Assembly (NCBI GenBank): GCA_964397995.1
Contig: CAYNLG010000009.1
Span: forward strand, 1-64,000
Source of the DNA: CAYNLG01 sp964397995
GTDB lineage: Bacteria > Planctomycetota > Phycisphaerae > FEN-1346
DNA length: 64,000 bases
Direction of reading: 5' to 3'
In this document: one piece after another, positions 47,753 to 56,358 of the stretch
Numbering within the stretch: position 1 is the first letter of the stretch
Layout of the letters: every line of letters starts with the position of its first letter
The notes under the pieces: generated by a model
The model's database searches: none
The model's input: the letters and a program-made list of their open reading frames with translations, nothing else
Told to the model about the DNA's origin: nothing
Translations under genes and position numbers: made by a program

Positions 47753-48868
47753 TCAGTACGGCCCGACGCGGCCTTCGAGCACCCAGTCCTCGCCGATCGC
47801 GTCCACCTGGACGTCCAGCACGGGCCACGCCTCGGCGAGCGCGCGCCCGTCGGGGCCCGCCACCGGCCCGAGGGCCCCGGCCGCCCCGAGAATCTTCGGG
47901 GCCATGAAGACCAGCACGCGGTCGACACAGCCGGCGGTGAAAAACGAGCCGAAGACCCGGGCGCCGCCCTCGACCATGACCCGCGACATGCCCCGCGCGC
48001 CCAGGTCGTCGAGCACCGCCCCCGGCGAGACGCCGGCGGTGTCGGCCTCGACGCCCAGGACCTCGCAGCCGGCCTTCCGCAGCGCGGCCGCGCGGGCGTG
48101 CTCGGCCTCGCCGGGCCGCGTGTAGACCAAGACCGGCACGTCGCGGGCCGAGGCCGCCGGTTCGGCGCCGGGGTCCAGGACGAGCCCGTCGTCGAGGATG
48201 ACCCGCGCCGGCTGGCCGCGCTCCGGCAGCGGCGCCACGTGCCGCACCGTCAGCGACGGCCGGTCCGCCCGGGCCGTCCCCGCGCCGACAAGGACGGCGT
48301 CCGCGATGCGGCGCACCTCGTGGACGCGGCGGCGGGCGGCCGCGCCGGTGATCCAACGGCTGTCGCCGGCGGCCGTGGCAATCCGCCCGTCCAGCGTCAT
48401 GGCCCACTTCGCGACGACGAGGGGGCGGCCGGTGGCCTGGCGCTTGAGGTAGGCGGCATTGAGGTGCCGGGCCTCCTCGCCCAAGAGCCCCACCTCGGCC
48501 GTCACTCCCGCCTCGCGCAGCCGCCGCGTCCCACCCCCAGCCACCCGCGGAAAGGGGTCCTCCGTGGCGGCCACCACCCGCGCGACCCCGGCGGCCAGGA
48601 TGGCGTCGGTGCAGGGCGGCGTCTTGCCGTGGTGGCAGCAGGGCTCGAGCGTCACGTACAGGGTGGCGCCGCGCGCGGCCTTGCCAGCGGCGTGGAGGGC
48701 GACGACCTCGGCGTGCGGCCCGCCGAACCGGGCGTGGAACCCCTCGCCGATGATCCGCCCGTCGCGCACCACCACGCACCCGACGACCGGGTTCGGCTCG
48801 ACCCGCCCCAGCCCGCCGGCCGCCAGCCGCAGCGCCCGCTGCATCATCGCCCGGTCATCCGCCTGCAC
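47753..48868 (-). CDS. ribD: Bifunctional riboflavin deaminase/reductase
   Basis: 371 residues. The GTG at 48868 is chosen because GGGAGG lies 6 nt upstream. The N-terminal deaminase has the zinc site HAEVVAL and PCCHHGKTPPC, with the preceding NPVVGCVVV. The C-terminal reductase has AKWAMTLDGRIA, SRWITG, VLVGAGTARADRPSL and VMVEGGARVFGSF. It catalyses two early steps of riboflavin synthesis. The start overlaps the lspA end by 14 nt, placing it in the dksA-lspA-ribD operon. Confidence 0.93.
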   Translation of the reverse strand: MQADDRAMMQRALRLAAGGLGRVEPNPVVGCVVVRDGRIIGEGFHARFGGPHAEVVALHAAGKAARGATLYVTLEPCCHHGKTPPCTDAILAAGVARVVAATEDPFPRVAGGGTRRLREAGVTAEVGLLGEEARHLNAAYLKRQATGRPLVVAKWAMTLDGRIATAAGDSRWITGAAARRRVHEVRRIADAVLVGAGTARADRPSLTVRHVAPLPERGQPARVILDDGLVLDPGAEPAASARDVPVLVYTRPGEAEHARAAALRKAGCEVLGVEADTAGVSPGAVLDDLGARGMSRVMVEGGARVFGSFFTAGCVDRVLVFMAPKILGAAGALGPVAGPDGRALAEAWPVLDVQVDAIGEDWVLEGRVGPY

Positions 48869-49466
48869 GGGAGCCCTCCCGGTCGGCCTCGGCGGCCGGT
48901 TGCTTCGGCGCAAAGAGCAGCGCGGCCGCCAGCCCTGCCACCCCGACCACCAGGAACACGTCGGCCGCGTTGAAGACGTACGGCCAGGCGAGGGTGTGCC
49001 CCAGGACGGTCGGCTGCCATGTGATCTGCAGGAAATCCCGAACCACGCCGTAGACGAGCCGGTCGTAGAGGTTGCCCAGCGCCCCGGCCAGGATCAGCCC
49101 GCACATGACATGCGTCCACCGATGGCGCGGGAGGCTCGAGGCGAACAGGTAGACGATCAGCCCGCACGTTACGAGGGTGAGCAGGGCGGTGAAGACGCGG
49201 CCGGCGACGTGGCCGAGGCCCAGAAGGCCCACGACGTCAAAGCCGAAGACGACGCCCGGGTTCTCGCTTGTCACGAACCGGAAGATGCCGGGCAGCAGGA
49301 TACGAGTGCCGCCGAACCCGTCCCCCGCGGGGGGCGCGCCGAGCAGCCGGAAGGCCGCTTCTTTGGAAGCCAGGTCCAGGGCCAAGCCGAGGCCGACGGT
49401 GATCCAGAGCCGCAGATGGCTGGGCCGGTGGCCTAGAGCAAGCCCTTTTCCTCTTGGCGTTTGCAT
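48855..49466 (-). CDS. lspA: Lipoprotein signal peptidase
   Basis: 203 residues from the ATG at 49466, which overlaps the dksA end by 34 nt; no ribosome-binding site is evident, so the true start is uncertain. Four membrane helices. Catalytic Asp residues are in GNLYDRLVYG and FNAADVFLVVG, the two LspA signature blocks, with ENPGVVFGF as the third. It removes prolipoprotein leaders after lipidation. Substrates in this window include the OmpA-like and esterase lipoproteins. The C-terminus is slightly extended. Confidence 0.92.
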   Translation of the reverse strand: MQTPRGKGLALGHRPSHLRLWITVGLGLALDLASKEAAFRLLGAPPAGDGFGGTRILLPGIFRFVTSENPGVVFGFDVVGLLGLGHVAGRVFTALLTLVTCGLIVYLFASSLPRHRWTHVMCGLILAGALGNLYDRLVYGVVRDFLQITWQPTVLGHTLAWPYVFNAADVFLVVGVAGLAAALLFAPKQPAAEADREGSRAGG

Positions 49467-49810
49467 TCGATGCAGAACTTCGCGTGGGGCTTGGCCTTCA
49501 GGCGGGCCTTCGGGATGGCCCCTTCGCACGCGACGCACTGGCCGTACTGCTTGTTCTCGATGCGCTCGAGGGCCTCGTCGATCTCCTGGAGGGTGGCCTG
49601 CTCGGTCTCGATCAGCCCGAGCGTGAACTCCTGCTCGTAGTTATCCGAGCCGATGTCGGCCATGTCAAGCGGCATCTTCGACAGGTCGCCGGAGGCGTCC
49701 TGCCGGTTCTTCTCCAAGGCCGCCCGCTCCAGGGCCGTCACGTCGCCCATGAGCATCCGGCGCTTCTGGAGGAGCACTTTCTTGAACTGCTCAAGCTCTC
49801 GTGCCCGCAT
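49433..49810 (-). CDS. dksA: DksA/TraR-family zinc-finger protein
   Basis: 125 residues. A coiled-coil hairpin is followed by a C4 zinc finger CVAC (92-95) ... CIEC (113-116). DNYEQEFTLGLIETE, then ALERIENKQYGQC, match the short DksA-like family. It binds in the RNA polymerase secondary channel, and true DksA works with ppGpp. The coiled-coil tip has no clear DxxDxA (here DMADIGSD), so its activity may differ. First gene of dksA-lspA-ribD, from a consensus promoter. Confidence 0.88.
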   Translation of the reverse strand: MRARELEQFKKVLLQKRRMLMGDVTALERAALEKNRQDASGDLSKMPLDMADIGSDNYEQEFTLGLIETEQATLQEIDEALERIENKQYGQCVACEGAIPKARLKAKPHAKFCIECKRQEEKGLL

Positions 49811-49861
49811 CGCTCATTCCCTTCTTCACGGTTACGCCTGACGGTCTTGCTGAAGCGCAGC

Positions 49862-49890
49862 AGTATAGGGCCGGTCGGGGGGTCTGTCAA
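49862..49890 (-). promoter_or_regulatory. Consensus promoter of dksA-lspA-ribD
   Basis: On the minus strand, TTGACA (49890-49885), 17 nt, TATACT (49867-49862), about 50 nt before dksA. Confidence 0.85.
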
Positions 49891-49959
49891 GCCGGTAACG
49901 GCCCCTCGGGGCCAACCCCTACGGCCCCCCCAAACGGCCTCGCAAAGCCCCCTGCGGCC

Positions 49960-49988
49960 TTGCCCGGGGCTTTCCCGGACCGTACACT
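49960..49988 (+). promoter_or_regulatory. Promoter of the esterase lipoprotein gene
   Basis: TTGCCC (49960-49965), 17 nt, TACACT (49983-49988), about 53 nt before the GTG at 50042. Confidence 0.6.
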
Positions 49989-50041
49989 TAACCCGTTTCC
50001 GCGGCGCTGGCGGCACGTTTGAAACCGGTAGGGACAGGCGC

Positions 50042-51088
50042 GTGAGGCAGATCAGGCGAAGAAAGCGAGCCGGGGTCGCGCTGGCCGCGACCCTGGTACT
50101 GGCGGTGGTGGGTGGCATGGGGTGCGAGCCCCAGACCTTGCGGACCCCCGGCAACGACGCGGGCCCGCCCGTCGGCAAGATCGACTTCCTGAAGGACCCC
50201 GCGACCGGCCGCACCTACCACCTGTACGTGCCGACCACCTACACCCCCAAGCGGCGGTACCCGCTGGTCATCACCGCCCACGGGACATTCCCCTTCGACC
50301 ATGCCGCCGGCCAGCGCGACCGCTGGGTCGGCGTGGCCGAGCGCCACGGCCTGATCGTCTGTGCCCCGGACTTCGACGCCGCCACCGGCCTCCTTGGCGT
50401 GCCCGAGGACCGGCCCGCGCCGGAGCTGCTGCGCGACGAGAAGGCGGTCCTCCACATCCTCGATGCGCTTCAGGCCCGGTACCGGATCGACCCGGACGCC
50501 GTCATGATCACGGGCTGGTCGGCCGGCGGGTACCCGGCCCACTTCATTGGGCTCCGTCACCCCGACCGGTTCCGCTGCATCGTCGGCCGCACCGCCAACT
50601 TCAGCCCGCACCTGGTGACGGACGCGACGGCCCGGCGGGCGCGGCACCTGCACGTGTACGTGTACTTCGGGGAGGGCGACCTGCCCGGGTTCGACGCCAT
50701 GAACCGCCAGGCCAACGCCTGGTACACCCTCCGCCAGTTCCCCAACTTCGAAATCCGCCGCATGCCCGGCGGCCACGACCCCAGCCCCGTGGAGGCGGCC
50801 CGGTACTTCCTGAAGCTGATCGGCCGGTGGCCGGCCGTCGGCATCCGCGCCTCGCGCCCCGCGGGGGCCGACCCGCGGACCGTCCGCCTGCGGGCCCTCG
50901 TCCGCGACCCCGACAGCCCCGGCAACCGGGTCGACTCGATCCTGTGGCAACTGGGCGACGAGACGGTCGACCTGGGCGCGACCGTCCTGCACACCTACCC
51001 CGGGCCGGGCGTGTACAACGTCTTCCTGACGGTCGTCGACCTGGACGGGCGCCGCGAATACGCGCAGGCGTGGCTGAAGATAGACTGA
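50042..51088 (+). CDS. Alpha/beta-hydrolase esterase lipoprotein with C-terminal PKD-like domain
   Basis: 348 residues from GTG. The lipoprotein signal ends VVGGMGC. The hydrolase part resembles PHB-depolymerase/feruloyl-esterase-like enzymes: YPLVITAHGTFPFD (oxyanion region), nucleophile Ser in MITGWSAGGYPAHF, and a His candidate in MPGGHDPSPVEAARYF. Residues about 265-348 form a PKD-like beta-sandwich (VRALVRDPDSPGNRVDSI ... HTYPGPGVYNVFLTVVD in outline). Probably a surface- or periplasm-anchored esterase, acid residue unassigned, substrate unknown. Confidence 0.75.
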   Translation: MRQIRRRKRAGVALAATLVLAVVGGMGCEPQTLRTPGNDAGPPVGKIDFLKDPATGRTYHLYVPTTYTPKRRYPLVITAHGTFPFDHAAGQRDRWVGVAERHGLIVCAPDFDAATGLLGVPEDRPAPELLRDEKAVLHILDALQARYRIDPDAVMITGWSAGGYPAHFIGLRHPDRFRCIVGRTANFSPHLVTDATARRARHLHVYVYFGEGDLPGFDAMNRQANAWYTLRQFPNFEIRRMPGGHDPSPVEAARYFLKLIGRWPAVGIRASRPAGADPRTVRLRALVRDPDSPGNRVDSILWQLGDETVDLGATVLHTYPGPGVYNVFLTVVDLDGRREYAQAWLKID

Positions 51089-51131
51089 AGGGTGACGGTC
51101 TGCCTCGCCGGTCGCGTGCCGCGGCCCCCCG

Positions 51132-52961
51132 TCAGGGCGCCATCACCTCGAGCGCCGTGTGCACGTTCCCGAACGGGGCGCTCACCTGGATGCCCGCCAC
51201 CCGGTCGCGGACCCGCTCGACCGATTCCCGCGCGATGGCGATGCCTTCCTGCCGCTGGGCCTCGCGGTCGTCGTGGGCGGCCATGCGGTCCATGATCTCG
51301 TCCGGCACCGTGACGCCGGGCACCTCGTTCTTCATGAACGTGGCGTTGCGGAGGCTGGCCAGCGGCCAGACGCCCGCCAGCACCGGCAGGTGGCAGTCGG
51401 CCACCCGGTCCAGGAAGCGGAGCAGGGCGTCCGGGTCGAAGACGGGCTGGGTGATGGCGAACTCGGCGCCGGCCTCGGCCTTCTCGCGGAAGCGGCGCAT
51501 CTCGCGGTCGAGGTCGATCGCGCTCGGGTCGGCCCCCACGCCCATCACGGCCGCCGTCGGCGGGTCGATGGCCTGGCCCCCGATGTCCGCCCCCCGGTTC
51601 AGCCGCGCCTGGTAGCCCACCATGCCGATCGAGTCGGCGTCGAAGACGCCGCTCGCGAACGGATAGCGCCCCAGCTTCGGCGGGTCGCCCGTCACGAAGA
51701 GCAGGTTCCGGATGTTCGTGGCGGCACAGGCGAGCAGGTCGGCCTGCATGCCGATCAGGTTCCGGTCGCGGCAGCAGAAGTGGAGGATCGGCTCGATATG
51801 GGCCGCCTCCAGCAGGCGGATGGCCGTGACCAGCGGCGAGATGCGCGAGCTCGCCCGCGGGCCGTCCGGCACGTTGATCGCGTCCACCCCATGCCGGTGC
51901 AGGATCCGCGCCTTCTCGACGATGTCCGTCAGGTCGTGGCCGCGCGGCGGCACGAGTTCCACCGTCTGGACCCACTGGCGGTGGGCGAGGTGCCAGCCGA
52001 GGCGCGACCGCTCGGCCAGCGGCATCGGCTCCTTCAGTTCGCAGGCCTCGCCAAGGGTCTCCGCGGCCGTGACGCGCCGGCGCGTCAGGGGCTTGATCGT
52101 CTGGCCGATCACGCGGATGTGCTCCGGCGTCGTGCCGCAGCAGCCCCCCACGCCGACGATGCCCAGGTCCACGTACCGCTTGGCGTACTCCGCCAGGTAC
52201 TCCGGCGAGCACATGTAGATCATGCGGCCGCCCACCTCGCGGGGGGCCCCGGCGTTCGGGTAGACGAAGACGGGCAGGTCGGTCAGCTTCGTCACCTGCT
52301 CCACCGCGCCGAGAAGGGCGTCCGGGCCGGCGCCGCAGTTCATGCCCCAGCCGACGGGCCGCGGCCCCGCGGGGTCAAGCGGCGCGACCATCGCCTTCAG
52401 CGGCTCCCCGGCCGCCGACTCGGTGTCCTCGAAGACCGTGAACGAGATCGCGAACGGGTGATCGACGCCGCGTATTGCCCGGGCGCACCGGTCGATCATC
52501 GGCCGGTCGCGCTGGGTCTCGAAGAGGACCACGTCCACGCCCGCCTCGGCGAGGATCCGGGCCTGCTCGTGCAGCACCTCGACGACGCCGGCCTCCTGCT
52601 CGGGCCGCTCCGGCAGGACCGGGCCGATGGACCCGGCCACGAAGACGCGGGCCTCGCTCGAGTCGGCCACCTCCCGGGCGATCCGCACGGCCGCCCGGTT
52701 GATCTTCTCCAGCCGGTCGCCCAGCCCGAACGGGGCGAGGGCCTGGCGGTTGGCCCCGAAGGTGTTGGTGATAAGGACCTCGGCCCCGGCCTCCAGATAC
52801 TCGGTGTGGATCTCGCGGACCAGGTCCGGCCGCGACAGGTTCAGCTCGTCGAAGCACTGGTTGACGAAGACGTGCCGCCGGTAGATTTCCGTGCCCATGG
52901 CCCCGTCGAAGACGAGGATGCGGTGGCCCAGGGCGTCGGCGAACGTCTCGGGGGTCGGCAT
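51132..52961 (-). CDS. Bifunctional homocysteine S-methyltransferase/methylene-THF reductase
   Basis: 609 residues, start MPTPETFADALG. The N-terminal homocysteine methyltransferase domain has ILVFDGAMGTEIYRR, NTFGANRQAL, and the zinc cysteines in GMNCGAGPDALL and VGGCCGTTPEH. The C-terminal FAD-type MTHFR TIM barrel starts near residue 320 (TVELVPPRG ... LLFVTGDPPK, FAITQPVFDPDALLRF). There is no cobalamin domain, so the methyl donor for homocysteine is uncertain. Similar fusions (YitJ-like) are known. It diverges from formate-THF ligase across paired promoters. Confidence 0.92.
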   Translation of the reverse strand: MPTPETFADALGHRILVFDGAMGTEIYRRHVFVNQCFDELNLSRPDLVREIHTEYLEAGAEVLITNTFGANRQALAPFGLGDRLEKINRAAVRIAREVADSSEARVFVAGSIGPVLPERPEQEAGVVEVLHEQARILAEAGVDVVLFETQRDRPMIDRCARAIRGVDHPFAISFTVFEDTESAAGEPLKAMVAPLDPAGPRPVGWGMNCGAGPDALLGAVEQVTKLTDLPVFVYPNAGAPREVGGRMIYMCSPEYLAEYAKRYVDLGIVGVGGCCGTTPEHIRVIGQTIKPLTRRRVTAAETLGEACELKEPMPLAERSRLGWHLAHRQWVQTVELVPPRGHDLTDIVEKARILHRHGVDAINVPDGPRASSRISPLVTAIRLLEAAHIEPILHFCCRDRNLIGMQADLLACAATNIRNLLFVTGDPPKLGRYPFASGVFDADSIGMVGYQARLNRGADIGGQAIDPPTAAVMGVGADPSAIDLDREMRRFREKAEAGAEFAITQPVFDPDALLRFLDRVADCHLPVLAGVWPLASLRNATFMKNEVPGVTVPDEIMDRMAAHDDREAQRQEGIAIARESVERVRDRVAGIQVSAPFGNVHTALEVMAP

Positions 52962-53039
52962 GGTGGGCTCCGAAGAGGGTCGTGAGAGACGGCGGGCGCC
53001 GGCCTCCGGTCCGGGGGGCGCCCCGCCGCTTTTGGCCAA

Positions 53040-53068
53040 AGCTTAAGGCGGTCGCTTCACGATGTCAA
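53040..53068 (-). promoter_or_regulatory. Promoter of the methyltransferase/MTHFR gene
   Basis: On the minus strand, TTGACA (53068-53063), 17 nt, TAAGCT (53045-53040), about 79 nt before the start. Confidence 0.65.
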
Positions 53069-53101
53069 GGTAAGCCGCGGTCCGCGCCGGGGCCCTGGCG
53101 C

Positions 53102-53131
53102 TTGACGCCCCCCGCCGCCGGCGCCTACAGT
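53102..53131 (+). promoter_or_regulatory. Promoter of formate-THF ligase
   Basis: TTGACG (53102-53107), 18 nt, TACAGT (53126-53131), 49 nt before the ATG. It is back-to-back with the methyltransferase/MTHFR promoter. Confidence 0.7.
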
Positions 53132-53180
53132 GTCGGCCCGCCGGGGGCAGCGGTCCGGCCTCCGGCCCCAGGAGAGGTGC

Positions 53181-54869
53181 ATGCTCAGCGATATCGAAAT
53201 CGCCCAACAGGCGACGATCCGGCCCGCGGCCGAGGTGGCTCGCGCGCTCGGCGTCCGCGACGACGAGTACGAGCCCTACGGGCCGTACCTCGGCAAGGTC
53301 CACCCGCGCATCCTGGAGCGCCTGGCCGACCGGCCGCGCGGCAAGTACGTCGTTGTCACCGGCATCACGCCGACACCGCTCGGCGAGGGCAAGACCGTCA
53401 CCACCATCGGCGCGTCGATGGCCCTGGCCCGCCTCGGCCACAGCGTCTGCACCTGCATCCGCCAGCCCAGCCTCGGCCCCACCTTCGGCATCAAGGGCGG
53501 GGCGGCGGGGGGCGGCCACAGCCAGGTCCTCCCCATGGAGGACCTCAACCTGCACCTGACCGGCGACTTCCACGCCGTCGGCCTCGCCAATAACCTCGCC
53601 TGCGCCTTCGTCGACAACCACCTGTATCACGGCAACCCCTTCGCCATCGACCCCTACGCCCCGACCCTCCGCCGCGTCATCGACCTCAACGACCGCTGGG
53701 GCCTGGAGGAGATCGTCACCGGCCTCGGCAGCGGCGTCGTCCGCCGCACCGGCTTCGACATCACCGCCGCCAGCGAGGTCATGGCCATCCTGGGCCTGGC
53801 GGCGGATTTCGCCGACCTCCGCGCCCGCCTTGGCCGCATGGTCGTCGCCTACCGGCGCGGCGGGGAGCCCGTGACGTGCGACGACCTCCAGGTCGCCGGC
53901 GCCATGGCCGCCCTCCTCAAGGAGGCCCTCAAGCCGAACCTCGTCCAGACCATCGAGCACACGCCGTGCTTCGTCCACACGGGCCCGTTCGCGAACATCG
54001 CCCACGGCAACTCGTCCATCCTCGCCGACCTCATCGCCACCAAGCTCGTCGACTTCACCGTGACCGAGGCCGGCTTCGGCGCCGCCATCGGCATGGAGAA
54101 GTTCTTCGACATCAAGTGCCGCGCGAGCGGCCTGCGCCCCGACTGCGTCCTCCTCGTCGCCACCGTCCGGGCCCTGAAGGTCCACAGCGGCCGCTTCGAG
54201 GTCAAGGCCGGCAAGCCGCTCGACCCGGTCCTGCTGGAGCCCGACCCCGGGGCGGTGGCCGAAGGATGCGGCAACCTGGCGAAGCAGATCGAGAACGTCC
54301 GCCGCCACGGCCTCCCGTGCGTGGTGGCTCTGAACCGGTTCGCCTCCGACGCCGAGGCGGAGTACGAGGTTGCCATCCGGGCCGCCCTGGACGCCGGCGC
54401 CGCCTGGGCCGGCACCTCCAGCGTCTACGCCGAAGGCGGCGACGGCGGCCTGGAGGTGGCCCGCGCCGTTGCCGAGGCCTGCGAGACGCCCGGCGACTTC
54501 CGCTTCCTCTACGACCTGGAAGCCTCCATCCCCGAGAAGATCGAGACCATCGCCCGCGAGATGTACGGGGCCGGCGGCGTCGCCTACGAGAAGGACGCCC
54601 TCCGCGCCATCGACCGCTACACCGCCCTCGGCTACGACCGGATGCCCGTCTGCATGGCCAAGACGCACCTCAGCCTGTCGCACGATCCCATGGTCAAGGG
54701 CCGCCCCGAGGGCTTCACGCTGCCCGTCCGCGACGTCCGGGCCAGCGTCGGCGCGGGGTTCCTGTACCCGCTGTGCGGGCAGATGCGGACGATTCCCGGC
54801 CTGCCGACGCGCCCCGGGGGCGAGCGCATCGACCTGACGCCCGACGGTCGCGTCACCGGCCTCTTCTGA
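53181..54869 (+). CDS. fhs: Formate-tetrahydrofolate ligase
   Basis: 562 residues, ATG behind GGAGAGG. P-loop TPTPLGEGKTVTTIG, the FTHFS signature QPSLGPTFGIKGGAAGGG and ANNLACAFVDNHLYHG. It activates formate to 10-formyl-THF using ATP, the entry reaction to methenyl- and methylene-THF made by FolD and to the MTHFR fused downstream of homocysteine methyltransferase. Length is normal (about 555-560). No formate dehydrogenase or CODH/ACS gene is present, so this need not be an acetogenic pathway. Confidence 0.95.
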   Translation: MLSDIEIAQQATIRPAAEVARALGVRDDEYEPYGPYLGKVHPRILERLADRPRGKYVVVTGITPTPLGEGKTVTTIGASMALARLGHSVCTCIRQPSLGPTFGIKGGAAGGGHSQVLPMEDLNLHLTGDFHAVGLANNLACAFVDNHLYHGNPFAIDPYAPTLRRVIDLNDRWGLEEIVTGLGSGVVRRTGFDITAASEVMAILGLAADFADLRARLGRMVVAYRRGGEPVTCDDLQVAGAMAALLKEALKPNLVQTIEHTPCFVHTGPFANIAHGNSSILADLIATKLVDFTVTEAGFGAAIGMEKFFDIKCRASGLRPDCVLLVATVRALKVHSGRFEVKAGKPLDPVLLEPDPGAVAEGCGNLAKQIENVRRHGLPCVVALNRFASDAEAEYEVAIRAALDAGAAWAGTSSVYAEGGDGGLEVARAVAEACETPGDFRFLYDLEASIPEKIETIAREMYGAGGVAYEKDALRAIDRYTALGYDRMPVCMAKTHLSLSHDPMVKGRPEGFTLPVRDVRASVGAGFLYPLCGQMRTIPGLPTRPGGERIDLTPDGRVTGLF

Positions 54870-54898
54870 CGAGACCGGCCGCCGGCCGCGAAGTTTGC

Positions 54899-54927
54899 TT
54901 GCACGCCGCCGCGGCGCGCGCTAAGGT
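54899..54927 (+). promoter_or_regulatory. Candidate promoter of the small membrane protein gene
   Basis: TTGCAC (54899-54904), 17 nt, TAAGGT (54922-54927), about 28 nt before the ATG at 54955. Confidence 0.55.
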
Positions 54928-54954
54928 ACGCACGAACCCGGGAAGGAGAACGCC

Positions 54955-55248
54955 ATGCAGTCCGTACCACAGTTCGAAGGCGCCGAGGTGATGACGGGCA
55001 TCGGGGCCCTCTTCGCCCTCGTCATTGCTCTGGTGTCGGTCGTCATCGGCATCATCGTCTGGTGGAAAATCTTCTCGAAGGTCGGCTGGTCCGGGGCGCT
55101 GGGCCTCCTGATGCTCGTCCCCATCGTCAACCTCGTCATGATCTTCGTGCTGGCCTTCGGCACCTGGCCCATCGAGCGCGAACTGGAGCAGCTCCGGGCC
55201 GCGCGCAGCCAGTCGGCCGGAGGGCCGGCCCAGCCGCCCTTGGCTTAG
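54955..55248 (+). CDS. Small two-helix membrane protein
   Basis: 97 residues, ATG behind GGGAAGGAG. Two membrane helices (about 15-37 and 46-69) around a turn WWKIFSKVGWSG, then a polar Ala/Gln-rich tail. The pattern WWKIFSKVGWSGALGLLML resembles small DUF805/DUF5684-like proteins whose Trp-rich turn lies at the membrane surface. Unknown function. Its place between fhs and folD may be fortuitous, as it seems to have its own promoter. Confidence 0.6.
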   Translation: MQSVPQFEGAEVMTGIGALFALVIALVSVVIGIIVWWKIFSKVGWSGALGLLMLVPIVNLVMIFVLAFGTWPIERELEQLRAARSQSAGGPAQPPLA

Positions 55249-55311
55249 CGCCCGCGGCCGGGGCCCCGCCGGCGCCGCCCGCGGGACCGCGGCGCCGCCC
55301 AAGGAGTCCGT

Positions 55312-56217
55312 GTGCCCGCCAAACGTATCGACGGGGAGGCCCTCGCGGCCCGCATCCGCGCCGACCTCGCCGACGACCTCCAGGAGGTCGTTCGGGTCTC
55401 CGGCCACGCGCCTGCCCTCGTCTCCGTCATGGTCGGCGCCAACCCGGGCGGCCGCGTCTACGCCCGGAGCCTGGCGGCCGCGTGCGGCCAGGTCGGCATC
55501 GACTGCCGCCTCGTCGACCTCTCCGGCGACACCACCTCGGGCCAGCTCGGCGCGCGCCTCTCGGCGCTGGGGGCCGAGGCCGACGTCGACGGCCTCCTCC
55601 TGCAGATGCCGCTGCCGGCGGGGCTGAACGCCCGCGACGTCGCCGAGCACATCCCCCCCGAGAAGGACGTCGAGGGCCTGACCTCCCACAACCTCGGCCG
55701 CCTCTTCTTCTACGAGCCGCCCGACCTCGTCCCCGCCACCGCCGCCGCCGCCTACGAACTCATCCGCTTCGCCGGCTGCCAGCTCCACGGGGCCGAGGCC
55801 GTCGTCGTCGGCCACTCGCCCATCGTCGGCAAACCCGTGGCCTGCCTGCTGGCCAACGACCTGGCCACCTGCACCATCTGCCACGTCGGCACGCGCGACC
55901 TGGCGGCCCACACGCGCGCGGCCGACGTGCTGGTCGTCGCGGTCGGCAAACCCGGCCTGATCACGGCCGAGCACGTCCGCCCCGGGGCGACCGTCATCGA
56001 CGTCGGCATCAGCCGCGTCCCCGTCTTCGGCCCCGACGGCGAGCCGGTCCTCGCGAAGTCCGGGCGCCCCAAGATGAAGACCGTCGGCGACGTCGACGCC
56101 GCCTCCGTCCGGCCCGTCGCGGGGGCGCTGACGCCGGTGCCGGGCGGGGTCGGGCCGGTGACCGTGGCGATGATCATGCGGAACACGGTCCGCGCCGCCC
56201 AGGCCCGGTGGCTGTGA
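55312..56217 (+). CDS. folD: FolD-like methylene-THF dehydrogenase/cyclohydrolase lacking the catalytic Lys
   Basis: 301 residues, GTG behind AAGGAG. FolD fold: VDGLLLQMPLPAGLN, PPEKDVEGLTSHN, VVVGHSPIVGKPVACLL and VRPVAGALTPVPGGVGP. The motif normally YVxxKxKAC reads YARSLAAAC (Y50 to C58), so the Lys equivalent to E. coli K56 is Leu54 and the following Lys is Ala. That Lys is needed for cyclohydrolase catalysis in studied enzymes. The gene could encode a dehydrogenase only, a divergent enzyme, or a second copy beside a normal folD elsewhere. Confidence 0.88.
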   Translation: MPAKRIDGEALAARIRADLADDLQEVVRVSGHAPALVSVMVGANPGGRVYARSLAAACGQVGIDCRLVDLSGDTTSGQLGARLSALGAEADVDGLLLQMPLPAGLNARDVAEHIPPEKDVEGLTSHNLGRLFFYEPPDLVPATAAAAYELIRFAGCQLHGAEAVVVGHSPIVGKPVACLLANDLATCTICHVGTRDLAAHTRAADVLVVAVGKPGLITAEHVRPGATVIDVGISRVPVFGPDGEPVLAKSGRPKMKTVGDVDAASVRPVAGALTPVPGGVGPVTVAMIMRNTVRAAQARWL

Positions 56218-56269
56218 CCGACGCGGGGCCGCCGGCCGCCCCCCCGGGCAGCCGGAATGCCCTTTTCGC

Positions 56270-56297
56270 TTGATTTGCGGCCCCGACTGCCTACACT
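56270..56297 (+). promoter_or_regulatory. Promoter of metK
   Basis: TTGATT (56270-56275), 16 nt, TACACT (56292-56297), about 60 nt before the GTG. The leader has one GC hairpin (CCCCCGGCC...GGCCGGGG) but no SAM-riboswitch features that I can see. Confidence 0.6.
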
Positions 56298-56358
56298 GCT
56301 TTGTTCCCCCGGCCCGCGGCGGCCGGGGTCTCACTCGGAATCGACGAAGGAGCGAAGC

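Noticed and set aside
52962..53039. Possible cobalamin riboswitch before the homocysteine methyltransferase/MTHFR gene
   Set aside because: No B12 box is visible and the leader is too short. The enzyme also lacks a cobalamin domain.
56298..56358. Possible SAM riboswitch in the metK leader
   Set aside because: The leader is only about 60 nt, with one GC hairpin, and lacks conserved SAM-I, SAM-II or SAM/SAH features.
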